Shown: one piece after another, positions 1-13,600 of the stretch
Numbering within the stretch: the first letter of the stretch is position 1
Layout of the letters: every line of letters starts with the position of its first letter
Assembly: GCF_963576615.1 (NCBI RefSeq)
Contig: NC_088708.1
Coordinates: 27,473,191 to 27,537,190 of the forward strand
Direction: 5' to 3'
Source of the DNA: Watersipora subatra
Taxonomy: Eukaryota; Bryozoa; Gymnolaemata; Cheilostomatida; Watersiporidae
Length of the DNA stretch: 64,000 nt
The notes under the pieces: generated by a model
Seen by the model: only the letters and a program-made list of their open reading frames with translations
The model's database searches: none
Told to the model about the DNA's origin: nothing
Position numbers and translations under genes: made by a program

Positions 1-306
1 GATTACCAACTTTTAAAACGCATTTGTTCAACTCACTTAATACTTCTTGACATCTGTTTGTTTTTTTTGGCATGTAATGAAAAACATGATTTTTTATGTC
101 AAGTGGATTTTGGTTAGCAGACTAAAGGAGGTTGTCCAATCCCTGACCCTTTGTTCACAGGCATTGCAACTTCAAACTTTCTGCTGGTTTTAAAGGAAAA
201 ATAATATTTTGTATGGGTCCTGACAAGTGGAAATTGCCAGGGAGACACAACTGTCCTACTGGTGCACAGTGGTAACCCAGCCTCTTGGAGAGAACAAATC
301 AAATTA

Positions 307-470
307 ATGCATTTCAAGAGATTGCCAACCTAGTTGCTTATTGAAGATGATGTTTGCTGGTATACTGTGACGCTGGTGCAATTTAGGAGATTGCCAACCT
401 AGTAACTTATTGATCATGGTGCTTGCAAGTGCACTGTAGATCCTGATGCAATGCAGACAATTGCAGCTCG
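307..470. repeat. Imperfect tandem duplication, unit about 70 bp
   Basis: Two adjacent copies share GAGATTGCCAACCTAGT near their start and end in a CTGGTGCAA / CCTGATGCAA motif. A third partial copy starts near 451. The copies are clearly diverged. Confidence 0.7.
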
Positions 471-957
471 TTGATGCTTGTGAAAAAATACAGCGAAGGT
501 TGTAGTTTGTCTTGTATTTTGCACAAGAATGAATATAACTATACATACAGAAGTATTTATACCCTATATGGTGGGTCTTAGCAAGTTCAAGAGGGTAAAA
601 GTGAATGTGTCAACTATCTTAAGCGGCTAGTCATATAAGAGTTACAATGATTTGTAGTTAGTAGAAAAAAGATCCTGCCCTCAACTTATAGAACATGCCT
701 ATGCTTATAGAACACATCTAATGGTTACACACATAAAGAGATAGATGAGGATATATATTGTAGTTTATACGCGTCTACATCATTTGATTATCAATACCAA
801 TAAAAAGTAATACAAAGACGTTTATTAAACATCATCAACAATCCAAAGGCAGGTGAAAGTTACGATAAAAAACAAATTATTGTATATTTTGAATAAATTT
901 ATCCACAAGACAGCATTCTTCCAGCTATGTCAGTCGAGCTGGTTCTTTCTATTAAAC

Positions 958-996
958 CAATGATATACAGCCCCCCATGGGGGCTGTATATCATTG
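958..996. repeat. Short palindromic repeat, AATGATATACAGCCCC family, copy 1
   Basis: Nearly perfect palindrome: CAATGATATACAGCCCC is followed at once by its complement. Two other copies with the same arms but different centres lie at 23828-23881 and 55591-55670, which marks a small dispersed hairpin element. Confidence 0.8.
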
Positions 997-1545
997 ATTA
1001 AACGATGTGAACTATAGTGTACCGAGTTGTTGCTCATATTACGTACATTGCCTTACTAATGTAACTCACACGTCTAATAATTTTCTCATAATCATTCTAA
1101 GGTAATGGAGATCGAATTTGACCTGCATATATTCATACAGCGTTCACAATGAATGTCATAACAGGTTTACCTGGTAGGAATGGGAATAAACGTAGGCTAG
1201 ATCTCAGAATGGAATCTGCAAAAGTTCAATTATATTATCACTTATTAAAATACATTAGCTATCATTTGTGTAAGCATAGCTAAAAATTTCTTATATAAAT
1301 TGGCTCAACTTATGGCTTTGAAACCTTATTCTAAAGTTTGTGTGAGCAATCGCTTTCGACACATGGGCGAATTTTGCGAAAATATTATATCAGGGTCGCT
1401 AAGTCTGCCTAAGTTGCCTTAGCAGGTCTTAGTTGTATACGCAGGCGTCTCTTGCGTCTTCGACTATGCAGTGAGAACTCGAGTTACGGATGCTAGATCA
1501 GGTCCTATAGGTGCTATGCTGTGGTAAGGGTACAGCCAGAGCCAT

Positions 1546-1905
1546 GTAGCTTCACCGAGTGCCGCGACCCATAGAAGCGTGTATGGGAGCTCGCTTGTTT
1601 CCAAACAAACAGGCCGCGCCTACAATTTTTATATGAGTAGTGAAGGAGAGGCCGCAACACTAACCAACAAAAATTACTTTGAGTTTCAATTTTGTAAAAA
1701 TTATTTTTGAAATTACACATCATATAAAAAAACAAAAGCTACTACATGTAATAATTATTTGTAAAAAAGAAATTAAATGCAAAAACGAAAGGTATTGAAA
1801 GCGAGGTATGAATATTCCATTAGAGATCATTATGTCGATCGTGTTTGTTTGGAAACGAGCGTTTTTGTTTCCTGTTTTGGTCGCGGGACTTGGTGAAGCT
1901 GTACA
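1546..1905. repeat. Diverged inverted repeat, MITE-like
   Basis: Left arm (about 1548-1615) contains CTTCACCGAGTGCCGCGACC and CTTGTTTCCAAACAAAC. The right arm (about 1843-1902) carries the complements in reverse order, GTTTGTTTGGAAACGAGCG then GGTCGCGGGACTTGGTGAAG. The outer ends and any target-site duplication could not be fixed. Confidence 0.55.
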
Positions 1906-4900
1906 ACTCCGGAATACGTAATGAATTGCTACACAAATGCAACGTTTGCATAAGTATTAAATTGGAGTCGCTAGGTTTGCTTACGTAGCCCTCGCTCGTA
2001 ATATTTTTCCGCTATTCGCTGCGCTGTTTTTGTTACACACGCGAGGCTCTAAGGTTAATATTCCTATCGTGTTTTGAAGTAGTCAGCATCATTTGAGATT
2101 GAACTGCATTTGATCTTCTTGTTGTATACGGTATTATTCTAGAAAAAAATTTATTATAAATTATACATCACTCCGTTAATTGCCTAATTTTAAATGTAGG
2201 AGAGTCCACTTTAACAGCTTGTCAACGGTAGCCGTAACGCGAATCTCCTATATTGCTTGATTTGATAGACTGATACCAACTGATACTGATTTGATTAGAT
2301 TGATAATAAACGTTGATGGATTGCGCAATGAAATGGCGTTTAATGTATTGTATGGAGATATAATGTTGGGATAGTGTTAAAACTCATCAAGTTTGCTAAA
2401 CACGAAGGTTGTTTACTAAATGCAGGAATCTTAAAGCTATTCTGATTGAAAACAAAAACATTAGCAGCCATCATGCTGTGGGATGGAAAAGTCAACTGTC
2501 ATATACACGACACACAAGTTGTCAGTTAATCATGATTGAATGTGGTCTTAAGGATTCTGTTGGAAGCCCATGATTATGGGCTGATTCGTGCCTTTGTAGA
2601 CAAAATTTAGAGTAGGTTTCTGTTACATTTAGATAAGCTACATAATAAGTTTAAGTAGTATTGCATAAAGCCGTCATATTCATATGTCAACTACAAAAAT
2701 ATGGAAAAAAATCAGCACAGTCTGTACAAAGTTGCAGTTGGATGGCCTATTTGACAAGTATATTGTTGTGTTGGTAATTAGTAGAACTGGTTTATCCTAC
2801 CAATTACTCTACAACATATTGGGAATGGCTCGGTTTATTATTGAGCGCAGATTGGCTGCTTCAAGTAGTTATTGCTAATAGCTCTTCAGTAAGGTCTGAT
2901 CCTGATTAGTGACTGTTTTAATCAATATATCTTGTTGATTAATGTAACCAAAGTCTTACAGCTGACTTTCCCAGATGCTAAAATTTAAAACTACAGTTTT
3001 AAAGGAAATGAAATTTCTAAAATGAAGAATTTGAAGTGGTTTTCTTATAACCTTATGTTTATTTTAACAACAAGGAACAGATATAATAGTTATGCATTTA
3101 GATTAAATTATAAGAATAGAAAGTAAATGTCTGAGATTTAAAATATAGTCACCCTCTTGATAATCGACTCTTTGGCTCGCTCTGCTGACACGTCTGTCTG
3201 CCATGATGACGCTGTATTGAAAGAGTGAAGATTATGAGTGAATATTTGTCTTTTTATATTGATTCAGCATTAGCCTTAGTGTCCAGGAGTGAAACTATGT
3301 TTCAGGTCTTTGATTGTGAATCTTGTAGTTTTGGGGGTTTCTGACAACTTTCAGATTTCCACATGTGTAATCTCTAATCATAATCCCAGGTCTGGTGTAG
3401 ATTGGTACCAGATGCGAATCTTGATATTGCATGATACCATTTGTTATAGTCTGGACTATAACTACAGTCTTTTGGTGATTGTCTGAGATTTATTTATGCC
3501 AAGTTCTCAATGTACTAATAGTACAATGGGTAGGTTGAATCTGGAAGTTGGCTTGTAATGGTGATCATCTCATCTCCGGAATTTGTAGATGCTGTAACTG
3601 TGGCAATCTGTTATGAAATTTGCATTGGTGCTGTAACTTGTTATTCTCTGTATGTCTATGTGTACATTGCTGATATCAGATACAACAATATCGAAGTCAT
3701 ACATTTTTATGAAGGTATTTAGTTGAAGATCATAGAGACACCTTATCAAATGATCAAATGTATATAATGAATTAGCAAATCTCTATCACAATGCAATATA
3801 GTAGTTAGACAAGGTAACATAAGCAATATAGGCTAAGTTGTCAGTCAGCATATCATAACAGCTTCTTACCAAAAATGGCCGTAGAACAGCATTTCTAGCT
3901 AATGATTACTTAAAATGTTTTTAAGGCATCGCCAATACTGCTAACAATCTATGAAAATAAGTTTCAGTATAAAATGTGCAACCTACAGCACAATAAGGTT
4001 GCTATAATACTAGTCATGCATGTCAGTCAAAACCTGAAATTGTTCTATGTATTTACTAAGCACAAAGGGTGTTAAAGTAAGTGATTTTTTTTTGACGGCG
4101 GTGTTCTATTTGAAGCATTTTTCTTATGCGTATGCAACACATGATATTCTCAAAACTTTTGGGTAGACTAAATTATTATCTTTGGGAAGGTCAACAAGCT
4201 CTTTTATAGTAGGAGTAAAAATATTGGTCACTCTATAGATGAGCTCAGTGCACATAATGATTCAAAATACAAACTGTTAGACTTGAAATGAATAGCAGGT
4301 ACAGCAATTTTGAAGATGCAAACATTTAAAAGTAAGTTTGAGCTTCAAGATACACTTGTGTGGCTTACTTGATGAGACTAAACATTTTCCTATTTACTTC
4401 AGTCTTATTTTCATGTCAGCTATTTCATGCTCTATCAGCCATTTTGTTAAGCAGTAGTCTGTCATTGCTTGAGTCTCATCATACATGAGAGTTTTCAGCA
4501 TGATATCAGATTTGAGGAGCGAGTCAAGCAGTTTTCTTATGCACATGTGCATTATAAACCTATTACCAGTTGCATAAGATGCCCTCACCCAACTCATCCA
4601 AAATTTTTACTTTATGCAGTTCACCTTTTGCGTTTGTACTTTCATCCGTATGCATGTACAGTATGTCATTCTTGGCTACAGAGTTTCTTCTGTCACATCA
4701 TTACTGGTTTAGATTCTGTGACCATCATTGAAATCATGTAAACCATTAGTTTTCTTGCCATTCTAACACAGCTGCTAAACTTCCAAACTTTCTTCTGTTG
4801 TAAAGTTAATATAAATGTTTTGGCATAAATAATATCGATCGTTTTTTTCAACACATGTTTATCATATCTCTCAGAATCATTGAAAGTGAAGCCAAGTTAA

Positions 4901-5400
4901 AGTAGAGTCTAATCTATTTTTTGTTCGGAATCGTGATAAAGTTTGCTTGTGTAATTTTCATGTCCTCGCTCACAAAATTAAAACAATATATAAGAACAAA
5001 ATGGCTAATACATTTCATGCCTCTGAGATCAAAAACAAATATATACTTTGTATGTTGTGTTGAGTATTTTAAAAAAAATGACCACCACTGAACCCAACTT
5101 TCTCGGTTGAACTGATCTACAATTATATTTATATTCTATAAAACAGAAATTTCAAAAACCATTTCTTAACAAGGTATCTAAAAACCTTATGGTAAGGCCT
5201 ATTCGTAAATATGAATATACCTTAGCTAAAATAACATTGATAGTTTAGTGTAGTTTTATATTTTCAGCATACAACCGTGTCAACATGGATGTATTCAATG
5301 TTGACAAAGTTTTAATTTAAACTAGAGAAAAAGAGATATTTATTTTGTTGTTATGGCACTTTGACGTTGTTGTAGATATCTCCAGGACTCAGGTCAAATC

Positions 5401-8400
5401 ATGGCCGTGTGTGTGGCTGTCATAGCTAAGGATGTATGTTTCTATTGATAATTATTTTACTGCTTTTCTTTTCTCTATATGTTCTTGCCTTCACCGTTTT
5501 GTCTTGCAACATCACTGAATTCATTTATTGCTCATGTTGAGTAACAATAGCGAGGCCGTTGAAGAGCATTTAAACACTGCTTGCAGAACTATCCCCTGTT
5601 TGTGAAGACTGTGCCTGCTGAGGATGAGCTTAAGTTTACCTACATAGTACACACATCTCTTGATGTGGTGGAAGAGAGGCTAAACAATACTAGCAGAGCT
5701 GCTGGAGATATGAGGGAATTATATCTAGGCCAGCTCTATCCCACAGAAGACTACAAAGTGTATCCTTGTCATTTTGTATTCGTACCAAAGCTTACAGCAA
5801 ATATGTTTCTCCCAATTCTCATTTAACTTGGAATATCACATAGACTTTATACACCCGTCTTGTCATCCATGTATGAGTACTATTATGAATACTAGCAGTT
5901 ACTGTTAACAAGCTTATGTGAGACTTTGGTCATGCCACGTACTCACTGAGCCATGGAGACAAATACATGTATTAGACAATTTCCTATTTTACTTGTTACA
6001 AGTGATTTTCACGACTAGGAGACCTTGGCTAAATTTTTGATCGCGAAATGACATGACTAGTTTTTTGATGTTTTTCGCGAAAGGTTTCTATTGTGTTGTT
6101 TGGTTCTTGTCAGTCATAATGTTCTATTCATAGCAAAATGCTTCCGCAGGATCTTTTAGGATCGTCTTGATTTAATTAATATTACATATGGTAACAGGAA
6201 TGAGCTTGAAATTCATTTTTTGATTTATTTTTCCTTACTATGTATTGTCTATTGTTTTGCTTCTTTTTCTTTCATGTAATAAGCTTTGTTAGTTTAAGAA
6301 TGATTCTTAACAAGAGACCTCAGATATGGTTTTGTAACCAACACCAAGGTCAAGTTCATTCTAATTGTTGAAGCCTCAAATGCAAATCTTAGAGACAATG
6401 AAATTCGAGGGGTGAGTCAATACCTTCATCAATTGATGTATCAGCTATGATATGTTGGTTTTCTAAGAACTACATAAAGCTATTCTTAAAGTGTGTATTA
6501 ATAAAATTTTCTAAAGGGTTTGCTATTTTCTGAGTAATAGCAATGACACGCAATTACAGGGAACAACTTTATTACACAGGTTATTTAGTGGCAGTGTACT
6601 TATATTTAGTTCAATAAATTTTCAAAATATTTTTGCTTTGACAAGTGTGCTGCATTCTATCATGGCTACAAAGTTTTCTGTCCACAAGACTTTGCACACT
6701 GATTTAGTTGGGAAAAGCATACAGGACTATAGAGCTAATGTATAATTTTTATATTGTTTGGAAGAGAATGATTAAGGAAGTCTCACTGCAGTGTTGACAC
6801 TGTAAAGAACACTTACATACCCTTGACCACTTTGGAACATAATCTATATATATAAATCTCAAAGTTTGTGCGTGACTTTTTGTGTCCGACCATAGCTATT
6901 AAAATCTTGGAATTAAGAATCCGTATCGCAAAAGATTTGATCTCAGAACCTCTCAATCCCCATACGATATGCTAATCCAATGCGCTATGCGAGATTTGGA
7001 TTCATTGGGCGATATGTGTTGCAATGTGGGTGAAAATACGCATGTCGCTTTCCGTTGCAACGTCATTTTATGCTTGCTCTCATAGTTCTTATTTGTAAGT
7101 TTAGCAATAAGTTACCAGCTTACTCAAATTAGTCATTGGCAATGTCCCAGGCTGATGGCAAGTGGCAGGCAACTCATTACGTATCACTGTTTATAAGCCG
7201 ATTTTTTATACCCGTGCAACGTCGGACATTCCGCTAGTCTTGTATATACAAGTAGGTGCCCTGATTGTAGATCGCATTCACAACTTCTCATTGACTGAAA
7301 GAACTTATAATAGCCCAATTCCTTCTAACTGAATGTTGTTTTGAAGTTCTAAGCTGGTGAAACTTGATGAGAAAAACAGAAATCAAATATATTAAAGAGT
7401 TTTTTCTACACTCTTTCAGAGAAGTGATGTTTTAAAGATCATTTAAGAAACATAATGATTGTAGTACACTTAATTTGATAGACTGTTTATATTTGTTATG
7501 AATAGAAAACGAATACCATAAATTCCAGGGTACAAGTCGACCCTGCATATAAGTCGAGGTCTAAAGTTTGGTTTAGAAATCTAGTTTTGACAAGTACCTG
7601 CCGTATGAGTCAACCCTCTTCTCTAGTTCAAATTGTTTGATTGCCAATAGTTCAGTCGGCATCAGAGACAGGCAATGCGCAGCTGAAGAAATGGCATTCA
7701 AAGACGCCATCAACAATAACGCCCGTTTTTTGTGCCATTAGCAGTATGTACAGCAATTAACAAAATAACGAGGAACGACAATTCTACTGAAAACCGCAAC
7801 GCATGAAAAACAATACTTCACCATCATATTTACCTACCTCGCCAATAGAACGAAACTGGATGCTCTGATAATATATACATGTATGTAAATTATTAACAAA
7901 AAAAGCCATGCCCAAGATAGATTTCAGGAATCATGATTCATGTACATAAAAAGGATGGATGGACAATAGTGGATGTGTCAAATGGATTACTGAAGTGTGG
8001 ACTTGTAGGCAGATACTACGAGAAAAAGCATTGAATTAAAAAAAAACATGTTGTTCCAGAAGAGAATCCTAGTGATGACAATTTGAATGAAGAATGGGAC
8101 TTTGAGTTTGATTACTAGTATTTTGCTATTTCGTAAATAAATCCTTATATGTCATATCGTGTAATTTTGATTTGCGATGGTTTTTTTTAGTTAAATTTTA
8201 CTAGAATTCGTGTCATGAAAAACGTGACCGCCGTAGGAGTCGAGAATGAATGTTTAGCTTGAAATTTGGTGTCAAATTTCAACATATACGCCGAAACTTA
8301 CGGTAGTTTTAGTGTGAAACTCTTGTTGCTGAGGAGAAGCTTCATTTATTTTTTATCCTTCATTACAAATAATTTCATTCAATGGGTCATTAGAAACTAA

Positions 8401-9693
8401 TGTTCTGTTAGCAGCCATTGTTTATTTTTTAGTTGGTGAGAATTGACTCGGTATTTTGAGGATATTTCAAGAACTAATAAGCCAATCAACTTGAAGGTCA
8501 GAATAAGGTTTAAAATATATTAAACACAAAGCGACACAAGTTTTATTAATCTTACGTAAAACCAAAAGTGCGAAAAAAAGGCCAAACTACGCAGTTGAGT
8601 TTACTCGGGTGTAGGATCAGGTGGGAAGACGATTCCCGGATGAGTCACAGTTGTGATTAGTCACAGGTCCTCCGTGTCAGCATTATGAGCTGAACGATTG
8701 AGGGTATAATTCAGTGCAGCAATGCTGTGATTTTTTATTATCTTTGAAATACGAGCAAAAACAAGCCATAGCACTGCAGTCGTACATATGTGCTGCTTCT
8801 CTTGTGCCAGTAGGACCCAGTGCTGTGATGACTAGTGATTATTGTTGTAATGGTTTATTGTAGATGTTTCGTAAGCTACACAATGCTTATGTCAGTATGG
8901 TATTCAATCCATTCTATACAACATCCCAGCCTATTTCATCCAGGTAATCTTTGTTCCTGTATTTTAAAATCAGGATTTGTCTGTATCTACTTTATTCTTG
9001 AGGTCCTGAACATCACAAAAGAAGACATTTTCTAATAGTTGAGACATTCACTAACTCTAGATTTAATGTTTTTGACAAGTTTTTTAAACTCAGCATTAAA
9101 TTAAATGGAAAAATTGTTTGTAATATTGATTGTTTTGTTGACTTAGTAACCAAAGCAGTTTGGAATTTAGACAGTACTATAATAGATATTGTCCATCCTT
9201 TTAGCTTCACCAATATTTTACATGTTGCTATTTATTACGGCTAGTGTTAGGACTTCAGATTATACTATTCCTGTTTTAGGATATTTTAGTAGCTTCAATT
9301 GTAAGTTTTAACGAGTCCTACATGTGATAAAAGTGTTGTAAATGAGGGTTTTTTATGCCAAAAAAGTGCAATTGTTATATTCATGAAACCCTTAAAATTA
9401 CTCATGTCAGCAAGTTTTTGGCTTCATTTTACTCTTAATTTTATGCATCTACATCTTGTATTAGAAACACCACTCATTGGGAACTCCAGTAGCCCAGGCC
9501 CTTGTGATGAAACTAAACTGACTGGACTATTCTTGTAGTCGCTTTCTAATTGAAAGTTTTAGTTACAAAAAAGTTTATTTATAAAACAACAAATTATTTA
9601 TGTTAGACAACTTCATTATATTTATATTGTGGTTAATTTTATATTTGTAGATCATTTGAGAAAACAATATCTACTATTCTGATTGAAGACTGA
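5401..9693 (+). CDS. TRAPPC2L: Trafficking protein particle complex subunit 2-like (TRAPPC2L)
   Basis: Five exons: 5401-5433, 5587-5759, 6324-6411, 8864-8943, 9651-9693, giving 138 residues; the human protein is about 140. TRAPPC2L is a small longin-fold (sedlin-family) subunit of TRAPP complexes, which act as Rab GEFs and tethers in ER-Golgi and Golgi traffic in the cytosol. Diagnostic segments are [11 protein letters not shown] at the N-terminus, [30 protein letters not shown] across the exon 2/3 junction, [18 protein letters not shown] and FNPFY. All introns are GT..AG and the phases match (0, 2, 0, 2). The short last exon encodes [13 protein letters not shown], which aligns in position with the conserved tail of the family. 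Intron 3 (6412-8863) carries a SINE-like copy and a pogo-like relic. No promoter or poly(A) signal is obvious. Confidence 0.95.
6838..7240 (-). mobile_element. tRNA-derived SINE-like element, copy 1 (in TRAPPC2L intron 3)
   Basis: Read on the minus strand, the element starts near 7240 with the hairpin-like CGACGTTGCACGGGTAT. It has a tRNA-like part with a B-box-like GAGATCAAATCTTTTGCG and ends in AAACTTTGAGATTTATATAT. The same order of blocks occurs on the plus strand at 29862-30192, and the 3' half recurs at 46618-46768. No coding capacity. The family name is unknown to me. Confidence 0.7.
7516..8303. mobile_element. Dead pogo/Tigger-like DNA transposon relic
   Basis: Both ends show related inverted termini beginning CCRTAAATTYC next to TA dinucleotides (TA at 7514-7515 and 8304-8305), with a repeated (A)TAAGTCGA subterminal motif. 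Inside, on the plus strand, [16 protein letters not shown] (about 7954-8001) resembles the conserved GWMD..G...W segment of pogo-type DDE transposases, and an acidic tail [17 protein letters not shown] precedes a stop near 8118. Most of the transposase is deleted, so this is a non-functional internal-deletion copy. Confidence 0.65.
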
Positions 9694-10615
9694 GATACAC
9701 ACAAGTAAAACTTATTATTTTACTATTTATTGTTGGCAAGTTTGGAGTTTTCTACTCTTGTTGTTAAGTTTTATTCAAATCTAATTAATTTTTCAAGCAA
9801 CTACTCACTCAATGAGCTGATAAGCTAGGTGGCTGCAAATGGAACATTGATATTTGACATTTTGTCAATAGTTAGTATCACTATTCCATGACGTAGGATG
9901 TCTTGTGGGTCAGCCCGAAAGCCTCAAGTTCTTAAAAGTACATTCATGATTTACGTCAGCGTGCTCTGTGTGTATGAAAGAGAGTCTTTAATTTAAATAG
10001 ACATTTATAAGTAAAAGTAGTCGGCCTAACTTACACAAAACATGTGCACTCTATGTCAGCAGAGTCTCTAATGAATTCTATACCGATTTTGATGCATTTT
10101 ATAATGAGTAAATTATTATAATACATCGGCAGCAGTTAGTCGCTTTGACTCACTACTAAGGATTTATTGGTAGCAACTCATTTTTCCGAGTCACTACTCT
10201 GAGCTTGCTTCATGGATACTGATAATCTGAAGAAGGTTGGAGACAGAAAGGTTGCGAATTTATTGGATCATTCATTCTTTGCCTGGAACATTCTAGAAAC
10301 AAGCACTCAATGCTGGAACATGTATCGGATTAGATTACTCTTGTTTCTTAATATTTCAACACTCTAATTTATTCTTAAGATGATCCCACAGTCTAGGGTA
10401 CTTGTTGAATCATCTCTAACAATTGTGTACCTCCTTAAAGTGTCTACAAGAAACTATATGCCTCGCTGAACATAGTATTACATCTTTATGAAAATCTATA
10501 TAGAGATTAGTTAGGTCACGACTGATGCAAAATTATGGCTTTCCTAAAATCAATAGAAAACTATTATAAAATATCAGCAAAATGGAATGCAGAGATTCAT
10601 TTCAAAAAGATTGAA
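9694..10615. other. Intergenic gap between convergent TRAPPC2L and the LRR gene
   Basis: About 0.9 kb separates the stop codons of two convergent genes. It should hold both 3' untranslated regions. I see no canonical AATAAA close to either stop and no other feature. Confidence 0.5.
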
Positions 10616-13600
10616 TCAAGAATAAAATTTATCTTCCTTTCCCATTACATAATCGAACCAGTTGATATAAGAATACAAGGGTGTGTGCTTGTGTATTATA
10701 GAGTTTCCTGACCTTGTTCGTCGCCATTCCGCTGTTGTTAGACCTGCCAAACCCCAGTCTGTATCGCGAATTCCGAGTCGAACGTATATCGGAGCATCTG
10801 TAATGGTTTGTGTACTTGGAGATTTTTTCACGAACCTTGAACATATATATTTGCCTGATGAGCAGAGTTTGGGAGCCAGTTTTATTTTCTTAGATGTCAC
10901 ATCCAACCATTCTTTCCCTCGTCCATATGTTATCATTCCGACCTTAAATTCTTTGATAGTCCTTGTCAGATCTATTTCTGAGACGATACACGGAAAACTG
11001 CTGTATAGCTCCGCTGCCTCAGGAGCACCTGCTAGCTTTATGAGAGCAATGTCGTATCTTCTTTTGTTCCTCCTTTCGAATTCTGGGTGAATCACTACCT
11101 TGCTTATGCTACGGAGCTGTTCTCCGACATCCCCATCAAGATGCCCGATGGCAACCTTGTACTTATGTTGCGACTTTTGTATGGTTTTTCCCTGAATGCA
11201 ACTAGCTCTTAGTGTGACCCATTTCTCGTCAAGTCGCACACCTGTGCACAAGACTGTCTCTGTATCTTGCTCTATCAACCGTGCATGCCAGTTGATTAAC
11301 AGCCTCTTACCTCTGCAATAAGTACAGGTTCATAATATACCGCTAACATTTGAGTACGAGTTGCAACTAGACCTACACGATTTCCAAAAATCGCCAGGTA
11401 ATTCAATATTGGAAATTTGCAATATTGAATCCGCGATATATCTAAAATTGTCTTTTTTTAAACGATTCGTGATATATCACAATATTATTACTTACAAAAA
11501 ACTTTCAAGTTTTTATCAATATTTGTTTGTATATTTTAACTTTTTAAAAAATGGTTTTATGTTTGGAATAACTAGAAACATTTATGTCATGAATGCCGGT
11601 GTGCGCGGAAGGATATGGAATGAGTACATTATAATACTAGAAGACCTGTGCATTTTAATTCCAGTTTTTTTAATTCCAGTATCGCTCACTGAAAATCGTC
11701 AGGCGTGAGATAAATCGCCATTATGCGATTATATTGTTTATACCATTGGCGATATCTCTTTAAATGGTGGCAATTTTCAAATCATCTACCTTCAAAATCG
11801 CCACCAAACAATTCGCCATATTGAGAAGCTCTAGTTTCAGCCTTTATGCATCAGGTGAGTAGCGTAATATAACAATGAGTAATAAACAATCTGGCATCTC
11901 CAAATGAAATTTAAGAGTAAAACACTGACATATATGTCTGACACCACATCAAGAATGAAGCATGCCAATGAAGCCATCGGCATGCTGATAAAGATGGCCG
12001 CACCAAGTATTAGACTCATTTATACCTACCTATAGGTTGTGTTGTGTTGAGGAATTTGATCACATAGCAGCTTGGGCATGGCTGGCAGTGGACCAATAGG
12101 CATATCAGCAGATGCTATGCTTGATGTGAGAGGACGAGTTTGCAATGTTGTCTTTGGAGTTGTCATCTCCGCTGTAATAGGTTTCATCGCTGTTGTTGTA
12201 GTTTTCATTTGTGAGGTTAGGTTCGCTGTACCACACAACACATCTGCTCCTAATGTCAGCATCTATGACAATGAAAACATCATTTATGGCCCTATCTCAT
12301 CCGTTTGTAGAAATAGACTAGAAATGTATTGTATATAGTGCTCAGCCCATTGTGCTGCCATACCGGCCCTCTGAATTTTCTGAAGTTAATAAGTTGTGTT
12401 TATGTAGAAATACACAAAAACCTGTTGGTATATGTAGAGAGAATATACAGGGAAGAAAGAGGTACCTCTAGCCCGTGTAAGTAGGTTGGGCTATAGCAAT
12501 GTAGTGTGTCGACGTCCCGTAGTGTTTGGAGTAGCCTTTCATCCATCAACCAGAGTAATTGACATGAGCAATGCCAGTTATTGCCTTGCAAATATATCTT
12601 GCCATCTGCGCACAGAATATGTATACAATATTTCTCTTTTAAAGAAAGCTCACTAGTATATATTGGCTAGTCACTCGCTTACCCTGCATTGCTCAAGTCT
12701 CTAAAATAACTAGACGTTAGACAACTCTGCATAATTTGTGTTAATACCTTTGGATATATTAAATTGATATTTTCAGATATCATTATTACATCGATATCTT
12801 CAGATATATTACATTGATATCTTCAGATATATTACATTGATATTTTCAGATATATTAAATTTTATAGAATAGTTCAAATCATATTGAAGTAAGCTCAATC
12901 ACTTGAATGGTTGCATAAGTTAAACCTTCAATTATTACAGATTAAATTACAGATGAAAAGGCAAATATTTCAAATTTGACTAATCACCTTGAGTAAGTGA
13001 GCTCATCATGGAAACTGAGATGGTGTGTAGATGATTATAGCGCAAGTCAAGTACATCAAGGGCAGCGGGTATCCCCCTGGTTGGTTCAACGCGCTCAACA
13101 ATATTATACGATAAATTGAGATACCGAAGACTTGCCATTTCTTTGAAGAAATCCATATCAATTCTATGTAGGAAGTTTTGAGCTAGTTGGAGTTGTCTTA
13201 TTTCGATGAGCCTTTCAAATGTGCCGGTCTGAAAAGATGAGATGGAATTGTTCCTGAGATTCAAGTCCATTAGTCTGGTTAAACCATCAAATAGTCTTGG
13301 CTGTATCATACTCAAGTTGTTTGAAGCTATGTCTAGCTTGACCAATGATGGAAGAGAATGAAAGAGACTCGGTGGTAAATAGTTCAATTCATTATACGCC
13401 AAGTCAGCCGTAATTAGTTGAGGGCACTGCCTAAAAGCGGCATCAGAAATGAACTGAATGTGATTATTGCTGACTCCCAAATATTTAAGAAATGGCGTAC
13501 CAACTAACACGTCATCTCGAATGTAACTCAGCCTGTTGTAGTCGAGAAACAACCACGCCAACCTTGACACACTAGACACCGATAATACCACAAATGCGTC

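Larger units (their letters stand above)
1..5400. other. Gene-free stretch upstream of TRAPPC2L
   Basis: No exon with family resemblance and matching splice sites was found on either strand. The visible content is A+T-rich sequence, a short tandem duplication (307-470), a small palindrome (958-996) and a diverged inverted repeat (1546-1905). The short open frames here look random. 5' untranslated exons or the promoter of TRAPPC2L may lie at the right end but cannot be recognised. Confidence 0.6.

Noticed and set aside
9056-9243. Open frame after a TCTAG acceptor as the last TRAPPC2L exon
   Set aside because: It gives a long tail without family resemblance. The exon at 9651-9693 encodes a tail of the right length and pattern in the right phase.
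10683-11090. Plus-strand 135-codon frame
   Set aside because: Antisense shadow of the S1-domain exon.
11837-12019. Hydrophobic 60-residue frame as a membrane segment of the LRR protein
   Set aside because: It lies in the intron between exons 7 and 8, which join in phase without it; reading through the exon 7 donor meets a TAG at once.
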